Positions 1-11,700 of a stretch of 64,000 nucleotides of DNA are shown piece after piece. The notes below the pieces were generated by a model. The model had not been told where the DNA came from and searched no databases. It saw only the letters and a list, made by a program, of their open reading frames with translations. The DNA lies in assembly GCA_963277665.1 (NCBI GenBank), contig OY728121.1:958308097-958372096 (forward strand). Reading direction: 5' to 3'. The number at the start of each line of letters is the position of its first letter. Position 1 is the first letter of the stretch. Made by a program: the position numbers and the translations under genes. Source of the stretch: Viscum album. Lineage: Eukaryota; Streptophyta; Magnoliopsida; Santalales; Viscaceae.

Positions 1-1300
1 TAATCAAGTCCTTAATACAAATATTTAGTGTAAATTTTATGTTACCTTTTTGAGTACTTATATTCAGTAATAATAGTAAATTTTTAGTGTATTCAAAATA
101 TAATTTTGTGATTTAAATTTAAATTCTAAAACAAATTATAATGTAAATTTCTATTGAGATTTACCAATGTAAATTTTCAAATGAAATTTATGTTTAAATT
201 TTATAGTTTTTATTTATGTATCATTATATTTTTATAGTAGTTTTAAGTGAAAATATCTTTTAGTAGTTATCATTATAATTTTTTAATGAAGATTATAAAT
301 GTAATTTTGGAGTGAAAATTAATATTTTTTTTGTTTTAATGCGTTGACATTGTAATTTAACCAAAAAATTGAAATACGAATTTCTAGTGTGAATTTTCCC
401 AGAGAATTTTCAATGGCAGTTCACATAGAAAAATTCCATAATAAAACTTCACCCGGTTTTTAATTTATAATTTTATTAATCTTATTTTTTGTATAATTAA
501 ATAAAAATAAAATTTAAATTTTTATCATAAATATATATGGAAATTTAGACAAAACGTTTCTAGTGGAAATCTTTACAAAAATTATATCATGAAAATTTAC
601 AATGAAAACTTTCAGTTTAAAATTTAATTTTATATATATGTATGAACATATTTTTATTTTAGTCATAATTTGTTTAAAATTTAAAATTTTTATTCATTTT
701 TAATATATATACATCATAATTTCATGTGAAAAAAGAAAACTGGAAAATTTTAGTGAACATTTTCAGTTAAAATTTACAGTGACAAATTAATTAATTTATT
801 TATGTGTTAATATTTTTAAACTAATAATTTATGAATTCATTTCTTATATATATTTTTTAAATCAAATTTTCAATATAATTTTAATAAAAATCATGTTTAA
901 TTTAGCACATTAAATTTATTTGGTGATTCAAATTAATTTTTCAATGGAAGTTTGTAGTGAACATTTCTTTGCGAAAAATTTAAAATTTTTATTTATGTAT
1001 TAATATATTTTCATTTTAATTTTATGTGCTAATTTGAAGTGTAAATTTTCATTTGAAATTTACAAAAGAAGTTTCTAATATAAATTTACCCAGAAAATTT
1101 TCAAAAGAAATTTTCATTGGAAATTTTCCTATCTACATATAATAAATAATATAAATTACATGTATATATAATAAATATATTATATGTTTGAAAAAAATTA
1201 TATAATAAAAAATATATATTATTATATGTAGATGTAATAAAAATTATACACCTGAGTTGTAGTGTTAACGACATGAAAATGAGTTTTATTGTACAAATAA
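1..1300. repeat. Degenerate AT-rich repeat block
   Basis: The stretch is dominated by loosely iterated pieces such as AAATTTTCA, GTGAAAATTT and AAATTTACA, roughly every 25-40 bases. A longer recurring phrase, TTTTTATTTATGTATNAATATATTTT-like, lies near 205, 625, 790 and 980. No reading frame of interest is present. It looks like an old, diverged satellite or a low-complexity part of a decayed element. The period is not sharp, so a strict tandem origin is an inference. Confidence 0.4.
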
Positions 1301-1975
1301 TAGTTTGGACAGTCAAGTTAAATGGCCCATGTGAGATAATATTAATCTAAAAAATCATGAAAGATGTAATATTTTAATGGTTGTTATTATTATTTGGAAT
1401 ATTTTTAATTAAAAACTAAATAGTTTCTTCCAATATCTAGAATTTCTATTTTCCACTCCACTTTATCGCCGTTGGTGAAGAAAAGAAAATATTTTTATAT
1501 ATTATTTTTTATTCCCATGGGTCGGCCCATTAGTTTGCAGGTCTCACATGGTAGAGTCATGATTTTACTTTTCAAGCCCCAATTTATTGTGGACTGGGAC
1601 AGACCACTCAATAAAATTAGAATCTTGCATTATCTGCCCTGTTGGCTGACCGACCAGACCCCATTAACACCTCAAATTTTTAGGACACGAGATATATGTT
1701 TCTTTTTGTTCCTGGATAGGTCTTATCATGATGATACTCTTGTTACCAGGGGATATTGGGATATGTGTCTCTTGTTTTGAGTGCATTATATCAATATAAG
1801 TATTTTATTTATGGTTTTATTGATTGTATTGAGATTATTATATTGTATTTTTGATTATTCCAATTCGGCCTGCAGTAGTGTGCCTCTGAGATGTGTTCTG
1901 TGAGTTCCTCCGAATGGTACAACTAATTATCCTCAAGGGAATTTCCTTATATATCAAAATATTATTGATTCAATT
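1301..1975. other. Non-coding leader of element 1, no clear feature
   Basis: It is somewhat less AT-rich than its left neighbour and contains GC-richer phrases around 1515-1660. It lies directly upstream of the element 1 gag remnant, so it may be leader or an eroded 5' LTR end. A weak match to an initiator-Met primer site (TGGTAGAGTCATG, near 1549) is too poor to call. A 102-codon open frame at 1472-1780 resembles no retroelement domain I know. Confidence 0.25.
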
Positions 1976-2440
1976 ATGAAGGTATTTTGTCGAATCTACC
2001 AAAATGTACCACAAGTCCATAATTTAGTTGTTAAGTTACATCTAGAAGTAGGGAGAGAAAGGGATCGATCATGTGAGTTCATTCTTGAGTATCCAATGTC
2101 CGTTAATTGTACAAATGAACAACACGGGGCAAAAGAATATCTAGAAAATATCAATCAGATCTTTGATTTCCTTTATATACCTAATAGTATCAATGTTAAG
2201 TGTAAATTGTTCCGACTTGAGGGTACCAACAAGAAATTGTGGGATTCTATAGTACAGGCGGATAGACAGGTGGGCTTGGACTTGAAGGGTTTTGAGAACC
2301 TATTCTCCGATAATTTTTTTCCTTTTCTACTGATTTTGGAAAATTATCTAGAGTTCCTATATTTATATCAAGGAATTTTTTTAGTGTTGGCAACACCAAT
2401 TAGTTTTATAATATTGTTATTTTTTCTCTATAGCAAGTAA
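1976..2440 (+). pseudogene. gag: Element 1 gag remnant
   Basis: The 154-codon open frame contains, from about residue 50, a stretch resembling the plant gypsy gag core (retrotrans_gag family): EYLENINQIFDF corresponds to the usual 'W(L)..IEKIFD' helix, and FRLEGTNKKLWDSI to the 'F.L.G.A..WW' segment. The WW pair has decayed to LW. The product would have been the capsid protein that packages element RNA in cytoplasmic particles. The frame is broken soon after 2440; decayed gag probably continues to about 2720. No convincing zinc knuckle can be read near 2790-2850, where one would be expected. The C-terminal 40 residues are hydrophobic, probably from out-of-frame sequence. Confidence 0.6.
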
Positions 2441-2745
2441 TGAATGACCAGATGAAGGATTAGATAAACCTTCAAGATTTGTGATAGGATATAAGTTTGT
2501 AGGTATTTTTGTGGAATATTTCAACCGATTTGTAAATGGTATACTAGGTGTTGATTTAAAATAAAAATATGACAATAATCTTTGGTTATTATACCCTTTC
2601 TCTTCCATCCTGTGGTAGATTTAGTGGCTCAAAAAGAAAAAATAGGGAGTTTAAAGATCATATCAGGAGTGGTTGAGGTGGATATCTGTAGAATTCCTCC
2701 CATGTACCTTAAATTGTGACTTGTTGTGTTCCTTTGAATTAAATT

Positions 2746-3420
2746 TTGTGTGGTAAGGTCAGGTACACACAAATTTCTGTTTTGGAACATAAAAAATGTG
2801 TAAAATACCTGGAAGTTATTGTCATATGTACTCTTTTTTTCAAGGTGTATCTATACCTAGTTCTTGTCTGGGATTGTCTACTTCAAAGTCTACTAGGGTA
2901 CAGGGTGATACGTCAAAGACTACAAGGTCCCATCCACATGAATCAAGAGTAATGAAACATCACATTGTAACTTGTTTTCCAGAAGTAGTAGACATGGGTC
3001 CAATGACAGGGAGAGGTACCATATTTATTGCATCACAAGTAGATATTTGTTTATTTGATATTAGGGGTACCCACTCATTTATATCAGGACGCTTTGTTGA
3101 TATAAGTTAATATCCAACATAGCCCATGTCCATTTTTACTGAGTTAGTGACACCTATTGGAAAAAGGAATGAAAATGGGTTTCAATTTCCTTGTTTTATA
3201 TCGATATATAATACAGAGCTAGGATGGGATTTCCTTATTCTTGATATATATCTGTTTTATATCATCATTACGATGTATTGGATTGTATCTCACCATGTTG
3301 AGGTTGATTTTTATCATTATCATGTCTCATTTCATTCATTTGATTGGAGATCTCATGTTTTTTATGGAGAGTGGGATAGGAAGTATGGTCCTATAGGACC
3401 TTCCTACCTAGAGATTTGAA
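2746..3420 (+). pseudogene. pro: Element 1 aspartic protease remnant
   Basis: Near 3050-3095 the frame reads LFDIRGTHSFISGRF, matching the active-site region of gypsy aspartic proteases (family pattern LFDTGATHSFIS). The catalytic Asp is kept but the following Thr-Gly pair has changed. After one stop the frame at 3126-3419 gives ITMYWIVSHHVEVDF, the decayed form of the 'LGMDWL..H.A.IDC' motif that follows, and ends with FYGE as in relatives. The protein would have cut the gag-pol polyprotein. At least one stop lies between the two parts, at 3108-3110. Confidence 0.7.
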
Positions 3421-3425
3421 GTTTT

Positions 3426-4250
3426 ATGTCTGCTATAGTGGTTGAGCTCGATGAAATTTTATTAAATTTTTACCTTCCCAATACTATTTATATTTTTCTT
3501 AACATTTTATTAGATGATTTCATTTGTTTTACCCTAGAGAGTGAGAATGATATTATGGTTGATCTGGTTTCTTGGACACATCTGATTTCGTTAACCTCTT
3601 ATAATATGGATCCAATAGAGCTGAAAGAGCTCATGATTCAGTAGGATGGCCTGATGAATAAAGGTTTTGGTTACCCAAGTGATTATCCTTAGGAAACCCA
3701 TGTACTCTATTCCATGAAGGAATATAGTTCCCTCAAATTGAGCTTGGACTATTGGAAAGTGAACCATTTAACTATTAAGAACAATAATACATTTTCTCAT
3801 GTGGATGAATTATTTAATCATTTAAATGTGAGAAAGTGGTTTTTATATATTGATATTTGGTTGGGTTATCATCATATCATTTTTTTATAGTCTGATTTAT
3901 TGGAGATATATTTTTTGGATAAGATATATTCTTATAAATATTTTATGATTCCACTTGGCTCGACTAATGCTGCAACAATTTTTATTGATTTTTGGAATAA
4001 ATTTTCCAAAAATATCTCAACACTTTTTTGGTAGTGCTCATGGTTGATATTTTGGATTTTCTGTTATCCTAGCATGAACATGAGAGGAATATATGTTTGG
4101 TTATAGAAATATTTATGAGTCCCAATTTTTCTAGAAATCTATAAAAATTCAATTTTTGGATTCAGTAAGTGATGTTATTGGGGAACATGATTTTGGAGAA
4201 TTTCTTTCCTGTTGATTCTAAGATGTTAAAGGATTTTTTTTCTGGGGAGG
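3426..4250 (+). pseudogene. rt: Element 1 reverse transcriptase remnant
   Basis: The segment from 3607 reads MDPIELKELMIQ, then LMNKGF, then NHLTIKNN, VDELFNHLNVRKWFLYIDI, GYHHI and YKYFMIPLGSTNAATIF. These match, in order, the gypsy RT landmarks 'MAP.EL.ELK.QL', 'L.DKGFI', 'N..TIKN.YPLP', 'IDDLFDQL.GA..FSKIDLRSGYHQ' and 'YEFLVMPFGLTNAPA.F'. The catalytic YIDD box is not recognisable near 4045-4060. Stops interrupt every part, so no enzyme is possible. An RT would copy the element RNA into DNA in the particle. Confidence 0.75.
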
Positions 4251-4259
4251 AGCCATATA

Positions 4260-4760
4260 ATTTCTATAATATTTAGATAATCCTTGGTATTTGTAGATAT
4301 TATCTATGGTTTTACATGGATTTCACTATGTTGGTGTCACATTTTGACCACTCTTAATTCAAAAGGGGTGAAATTCATATGGGATTAAAATTTGTAGTCT
4401 TCGTTAGATGAGTAGAAACAACATGAGATAACAGCTCTTATTCTGATATTACCTGAGCTTGATATTAGGGACATGGTTTTATTTTATTATTTTGTCTATG
4501 TTTTGGGTTGTATACATATGAATTATGTTCATGTGGTGTAATATAGATCATTCCATATTTTACTACGTGAGATGAATTACCGAACTCAGGATTTAGATCC
4601 TCCCACGGTTATTCACACACATAAGTGTTTTAGGCACTATCTTTTTGGGGATGGGTTGAAAATATTTTATGTCTATAATATAATAATATATATAATTTAT
4701 TATAAATACATGAATATCAGATAGAAATAGTGAGTTGAATATATTTATATATTTTACATC
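4260..4760 (+). pseudogene. rnh: Element 1 RNase H remnant
   Basis: Near 4560-4680 one frame gives LLREMNYRTQDLDPP, then HKCFRHYLFGDGLKIFY. This corresponds to the gypsy RNase H stretch 'LR.HE.NYPTHDLELAAVV.ALK.WRHYLYG....IYTDH'. In the family this part lies before the last acidic residues of the active site. Upstream, near 4320-4400, sequence resembling the RT-RNase H connection can be followed with stops. The Asp of the 'YTDHKS' motif is not readable. The product would have removed RNA from the RNA-DNA hybrid. Confidence 0.65.
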
Positions 4761-4890
4761 AATATCGCCTAAACCATAGGGTAGAGAAATGTCATTATCA
4801 CTGCTATTAATAGGAATGTATAATCACAGGATGTTCTAGAGTAATATTAAGTATGGAAACTGATAAATATCATAACTTAGTTTTACATAA

Positions 4891-5940
4891 ATGACCATGA
4901 GGATGTTTCTTTTATGGTTTTTGATGGTGTTCAGTTCTCATCGAGTCAGCTATAGGATGACGAGTTCAAAGGAATTCAAGAAATCCTTCATGGTGGGGAT
5001 ATTGTTTCTATTTGGTCTCTCTCTACAGATGGTATTCTATTTTTTGGGTATTGGGTTATTTTACCAGCATAAATGATTATCTTAGTTTTATTCGATCATC
5101 ATAGTTATTCATAGTCCATTCATCTATTCACTTCATAGATGTACTATGATATTAGACGGTGATTCTAGTGGTCATGTATGATGTTTGACATTTTCAATTA
5201 TTTGTTATACCATTGCACCATCTAATAGATAAATGGAAACAATTTGAAAATTTCTTGTTCTCTCAAGTATCCACCGGTCATGGTTTGGAAATTGGGTAAT
5301 GTCTCCATGGATTTTTTTTGTTGGACTTCCATTGACCCCCTAAGGGAAGAACACTATCAGGGTGGTGATTGATCTGTTAACAATGTCAACTTACTTTATT
5401 CCAATCATAGAAACCACTAAAGATGAATATCCATGTATGTTGTATTTGTAGAAGATTGTGATGGTATATAAGATTCCATCTACCATTGTTTCATACAATG
5501 ATCCTAGGTTTACATCAAGGTTCTAGTTGAGTCTCCAAGAGTCTATGGGGACTCTTGTCAGGTTTATTACAACATATCATCAATAGAACGATGTTCAGAT
5601 AGAGTCATCTATTCAGATCATAAAAGATATTCTCTATACTTCTGTCTTGTATTTCAATGGATATAGGGATAACCATATGGGATAGGTTAAGTTTACATAT
5701 ATTAACAGTTAATAGTCATCGATCAGAATGTGTCCTTTTAAGGATTTTTATTGTTTCCCATGAAAATCACCTCTTTGAAGGGAAGTGGTAGGTGCATCAT
5801 ATTTGGTGAGACTACGACTTTTTTAGGATTTGTTTTTGATGACTTAATATATAGGTCAACGTTTGGTTACAACATAGAGTTGATGGAAATCATATAATGA
5901 TCATTGATATCTTCCTTTGTAGTTTTCTATTAGTGACCTT
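4891..5940 (+). pseudogene. int: Element 1 integrase remnant
   Basis: Near 5303-5400 the frames give MDFF, GLPLTP and VVIDLLTMSTYFIPI, matching the integrase core start 'ISMDF..GLP.T..G....WVVVDRLTKSAHFIP'. Near 5500-5660 fragments match '[44 protein letters not shown]'; for example FTSRF and SLQESMGT are readable around 5508-5560. The first Asp of the D,D,E triad is visible; the other two sit in broken frames. Integrase would insert the cDNA into host DNA. The HHCC part near 5100-5290 is not readable. Confidence 0.7.
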
Positions 5941-6400
5941 GTTTTATTGAAATTTTCTCAGCGGTTTGGTCACCATTGGAACAGAAAACAGAGAAAAATG
6001 GCTTTAAGATACGATGAACCATTTTAGATTACTGCACAGGTTGGTAAGGTTTCTAATCATTTTAAATTGTTAATTTAGATGATATATGGCCATTATGTTT
6101 TCCATATATCACAGCTAAAGATATTAAATCATGATCACTTAATATTTTTTATCTGTAAAGTTATTGACTAATATCCAAATATTTATATTATGGAGAATCC
6201 ATTGGATATCATTGGATGTCTAGTGAATATCATTATTTGGAATTATATTCCTTTGTTTATAATATTATGGTGACACATATTGGATTTTCATGTGACTTGG
6301 GGGGTGTGATTCATTAATGACAGATCATTCTCCTCAATTATTTTTAGAACGCTAATCTTCCATATGACATCCTGAGAATGGGAAGTCTTATATTGGGGTG
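5941..6400 (+). pseudogene. Element 1 integrase C-terminal tail
   Basis: At about 6240-6310 the frame reads IPLFIILW, stop, HILDFHVTWG. This fits the C-terminal block of Tekay/Del-type elements, 'IPLVKVLWRNH..EEATWE', which is chromodomain-like and in related elements targets insertion to marked chromatin. It lies where element 2 has its better preserved copy. The lysines and aromatic residues are mostly changed. The end of pol and the start of the LTR cannot be placed exactly. Confidence 0.5.
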
Positions 6401-8700
6401 TTTTTAACATCCAATTACTACCTTATAGGTATTTCCCTTCCATATATTCATTTTCTTCCAAGTTCGGGTGTATCATGGGCCAGAAAAAGATTTAAAGAGT
6501 TTGTAGGGTAGAGTGACTTAATGTATTGGGATGCATATTTGTTTCAATTAATGGATTTTGGGTTTAAATGTGTTAATGGTTTTTTGGGGTTCTCCCAAAT
6601 TTTATGGAACATATAGGGTATTTATGTTTTTAACTCAAAACTGGAATTTTCAAAGTCTTCTAGAGAAATAAATGTCATGTAATGGAAATATATATTGGGT
6701 AACAGTCTTTAAGAAGATACTACTGAAATTTATAGGGTGTGAATGTCACACTCATTGAATGTACATTACACACTATGTAATAGCAAAATCAGGTTTTTAA
6801 TAAAAAAGGAAATGTGGTTTTTGGACTACATGAGATTCATGGATTAAATTATGTGAACTTGGGTTTCCTTCCATGTAAGTCTTTCGATTTTTAATTTTAT
6901 GGTTTTTCATAACTAATTTTTGTCTTAATTCTGTCATAGAATAATCCTTATCATCCTAGAATAATAAAGGTGAAATTTTAGAGGCTTCAGATCCTTCTAA
7001 ATCATTTCATTTGGTGATTGAACATTATTGAGGTTGTGGTGAGATTCTCTGAGCGAGTGTTCCTCATGTTTCATAATTATCTTTGATCGAGGTAACCCTG
7101 GTGGACTATAATTTTAGATATATTGGTCCGAATTTATATTTCATCTTGATTCATTCTAGATCGATTATGTGATTTTACTCTAGAGGCTAGCCCTTGTGTT
7201 GGTTGTGGGGGCTATGTGTGAGTTTCTTTTATTTATATGTGATCAATCCTCATTACTGACCATTTCTTCTAAATTTAATCTATTTAGAGACATGAGGAAT
7301 GATTCTAGGACCTATATTGTATTATTTTAATTATTAGTTGTTGGTGGATCCTATTTTGGGTGTCTATAACCCATGTTTGAGTTATGTAGTTCTATCAATA
7401 GAATATTTTGGATGTTCTGTATTTCATTAGTTTTAGAAAAATTATTTTACTAAATGAAATGACATAATTTATTGATTTATTTGTGTGTGTGGAAATGGGT
7501 TCTAGGAAAATATGGTTTTACCCTTGTTTTGGTAAATGAAAATATATTTTCAATGCATTGTGAAATGGTTTTTCTAAAATCTTTTTAATGTATGGTTTTC
7601 AGGAATCGGTTTGGATTATATGGAATATGGGAATCCTTGGATACATTTGTGGATGATATAATAATAGAAATCATCAATTGATACTATCAGGGGGTTCAAT
7701 CATGGGATCTTCATATGCTCCCTAAGACTATTATTCGAGGGACTTGTTAGAAAATTTTTGGAGATTCAATTTCTATGGTGTTCCCCCACTCTCTAGATTT
7801 TATTTATATATCTAGAGACCAGATTCACATTGTAGTATATGACATGATATGATTTTTATAGCTACCCTAACATGTAGTGATCCTTGGAATGATATTACTT
7901 GTGATTTGGATTTTGAATTTTATGGTTTTCCTATAATTCCAGGGATTTGATATGATATGTGATGCATGGTTTGGTTTGACATGATAGTATTTATTAATGT
8001 ATATGAAATACATTAGAACGATTTCTGCAAGATTATTTTGGAAATTATAGAAAAATTGTAAATTTAATATTTTTCCTTATTTTTGATATAATAATTGTGA
8101 ATATATTTTTCATGAATTTTTTTCATTAATGTTGAGCATGTTTAGATTAATGTACAGAGACTTGTTGTGGAACACCTGGGTGAGATCCTACTGAGCCAAA
8201 TAGCTCACTCCGAGCACACCCATTTAGTGATGCATAGAAAAATATACCTATTTTGATGTAGATATAGGCAATGAACCATCTTCAGGTGATATGTTTTAAA
8301 TCACCTGAGTCTAGGTATCTGGTGGTGATATGGTTTTAGTTTATCCACACTACAACATGGAGTAAATGTTTTGGTTATGTTTCCCTTTTCAGATGTAGTT
8401 CTCCTTATAGAGTGTTGACACTTTTGGGATGCATAGTTTCAGTGTCTTGTTTTAGTTATGGAATTTTTTTATCAATTCTATTTCTTCTATATGTTGTGTA
8501 TATATATAATTTCAATTTTTTTCTTTTGGATGGGAGAAATCATTAACTCATGTACTAGTTTAATGCTCTAGTACTAGTAGCCAACCCATGGGGATTAGAA
8601 ATAACCTTTGGGTATGACGTAGCCTAGGCCGAGTGATGGTTTGATAGGGTTTTCTAGGTTAGTTTGTGAATCCTATATTAGTGAACTGTAAAATCAATAT
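6400..8700 (+). mobile_element. Element 1: probable 3' LTR
   Basis: This follows the pol tail and has no coding matches. Possible LTR starts are at 6305 (after a run of six G), 6400 (TGTTTTTAACATCC, similar to TGTAACGACCC) and 6744 (TGTCACACTC after GGGTGTGAA). Near its right end, TACTGAGCCAAATAGCTCAC at 8189-8208 matches the short stem seen close to the 3' end of other LTRs in this window, and GCCAACCCATGG near 8579 resembles AGCCCATGG near the end of the element 3 LTR. No second LTR was found, so the boundaries are inferred. Confidence 0.45.
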
Positions 8701-11700
8701 AACATATAAAACATAGAGAAGGGAACATTAATATTGTTACATGGGTGAATCTTATGAAGTCTAATTGTCTCATTCACAAAGATTCCATATGTATGAGATT
8801 ACACATGACTTCATATTTCAATTAATCATGTATTCTATGTTCTATTTTCAATCTATTATCTTATATTATTTGAGAATTACCTAGATATATGAATCTGATC
8901 CCAGTGATAGTAAATAGATGTTAAAAAATGTAATTTCTGATAACTTGAGAAAAACAAAGGATGTGTCCATTATCTTTTGTTTAATATCCCATTATGAGTG
9001 TTAAAATAGATTTTTATTGAGAAATAACAATGGTTTATGAAGATCTAATACCAGTTTTTTATTTTACCTTAATAATGGTTCTATTACCTATGGTGTTATA
9101 AACACCCCACCATGTAATGTGATTGTATAATCATTACATTATATTCTATGGAGGAAGTAGTTTGTATTTATATGCTTCTCTATGAAATTTAATTTGTTCC
9201 TTATATAATGGGGGAATTAATTATATTCAATTAAAATAATTTAGTGACTTCAAAGTCCAAGGAACCGAAATATTTACAAATTATAGAACACATCATTTAC
9301 AAATATAGTACCATTAATTTTATGATAGATATAGGTGATGTCAATATTTTTCGGTAAGATATATTGATGAATATAACAGATTCATTGAAAAATTAATTAT
9401 CTCAAATAAACCATTATATTTTTATTATTTTTTGGGTACTAGATAAATTTGATATGGGATATAACATTTTTTTAATATATATGTATCATTATTTTATAAT
9501 GAAGGAAATATTTATTTATTATTTCAATCATGTTTTTTGAATATTTTTAATGATTGTGAAACTGTAATTAATCCAAAGAGTAAGACTATGAATTTCTCAT
9601 ATTTAATGATCATTAATTATTATTATATTATTTAATGATATATTAAAATTATTGTTATTTGAGGATTATATGGCGAGGTAATTTTTAACCCTGAGATGAA
9701 ATTTTTGACTTTTTATTTTGACTAACTATTGAATTTAATTCAAAAAAGATGCCACACACATGGTCAATGGTATATGTTAGATTGTACCACAATACCTGAG
9801 GTTATCATGTTACCTTATATGTGAATCGTGATACTTTAATAATTTTATTAAAATATAATTTAGGCTAAGATAAACAAGGGGTTATTGGGTATGTATTTAA
9901 TTATGTGTTACATAATTTTTGTCTAAGGATATATTTATCTCCAATATAAAATTTCTGAAATCAAGGCCCTTGACTGAGTAATATTTAAGAAAGTCATATA
10001 TATTATTATAAAAGCAATATAAGATATATATTTACTCTTATATGGTTGACATGTGACCTATTACTCATTGTTTTCTTATCCACTAGTAGAATTTTGAATT
10101 TTTGAGTTGGTATATATTAGATTAAAATATTTTGTGGCCAATGGTTGGAATTGATTTCTTTGATAAAATGATTATATTAATATGAATATTATATACAACA
10201 ATATATTTGAAGGGATAAACTCATAATGAAGTGTGAGTGTGTTTTATGAATATCATTTTGACCACTTTATATCAAGAGTAGTAATGATTTTCATTGAGAT
10301 GTTTCTTTTTTATTATGTTTATACAATAGGTAATTCATAATCATGATCAAGATAATAAATTCCCATGTGGCAATACAATTTTTGAATGAAAGAAACAATT
10401 ATACTTTTAATAAACTCTTATTCTAAATTCGAATGATTTTTTATGATAATTGTATCCAAATATGTTTAGATATTTTTAGAATGTATTATATTATTGAAAA
10501 CATCTACAAGGATTAATTATAATAATTATATTATTATATATATAAATTAACTTATCATATATTGAACGTTGACATTAAGAATTTTCTTCTCACGTTATAA
10601 TCCAAAAAATGACCAATGATATTTTAATTTCGCTTCCATTGTGGTGGTGATAATATTTTATATCATTAAAAAATTTATTGCATTTAAATTAGTATGAATA
10701 CTTTAACACTTATAAGGAATCAAGATATTTTTTAAATTTATATTCATGTATATTTAAAATAATTCAATGATAACATTAATAGATGAGGTATATATTTAAT
10801 GTGTCCCGAGGGATGAATCTATTTATCAATCATCTCATTGTGCATAACCCTAACTGATCCAATTAATTTAGTAAAAGAAATAAATATAAAATGTTTAATT
10901 TCTTCATTTCCAGCATAAATAGTTTGACTAATACAATATATTTATATATTCAAATTTTCTCTTTATAAAAGTGGTTTTTATATTAGGTCTTGTTTGATTT
11001 AATGAGTTCCTACTAGAATTGATTTTGTGTTTCATCTATGTAGGTAGGAGTTCATTAATTAATATAGTAAATTCTCTGTCAAGGTTAAAAATTAGTTTAT
11101 ATAATGATGGACAATGGGGAATACATATTATATATTCACAAATTTTTTAAACATAATTTAACATTGAGAAACCATTCAAATTTTGGATTTTTTAAATGCA
11201 TTTTGTGAATGAGATTTTATTAGGTAACCAATCATATACTTCCTGTATTATCCCTTCCATTTCAAAATCCATGTATCATAGATGTGGTAAAAACAAAAAT
11301 TAATATTTTTTTATAAAACTATTATTTAAATAACGAAAATTAAGTATCATGTTGTAATATGATAGTGTGGATTGAAGCATTACAATTTCTATATGTTTTG
11401 TTCTATAATATTATTCATGGATTAAGGGGAAGGATTATTGAAATAGATTTTTATATTGTCAAATATAGTGTAAAGATCCAAACATTATCTCCAATGTCAT
11501 GAGGACAAAGTATATAGTATAAAAAGTGAATCTTGTGGTATTGGTGTGGTCAATGATTTGTTTTTTTAATGAAATTGAGAAAATAAATAAAGAAACATAT
11601 CATCAATTACCCATCCATCCTTTGTAATTTCTTTCCTTTAAAATTTACATAAAGTGAGAATATGTCAAAAAAATAAGGATTATTTGAAATCTATTTTATA

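Larger units (their letters stand above)
1976..6400 (+). mobile_element. Element 1: ancient Ty3/gypsy (Tekay/Del-like) internal region, plus strand
   Basis: Six retroelement protein regions occur in the expected order gag, protease, RT, RNase H, integrase and C-terminal tail, all on the plus strand but in shifting frames with many stops. The order RT-RNase H-integrase is that of Ty3/gypsy. The individual matches are listed separately. No 5' LTR is recognisable to the left. Divergence from the family pattern is much greater than in elements 2 and 3, so this is the oldest insertion seen. Assignment to Tekay/Del rests on the IPL...LW...TW tail near 6250 and is less sure than the superfamily. Confidence 0.75.

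Noticed and set aside
1472..1780. A 102-codon plus-strand open frame as a host gene
   Set aside because: No known motif, no gene context, and it lies in the leader region of element 1. An open frame of this size is possible by chance.
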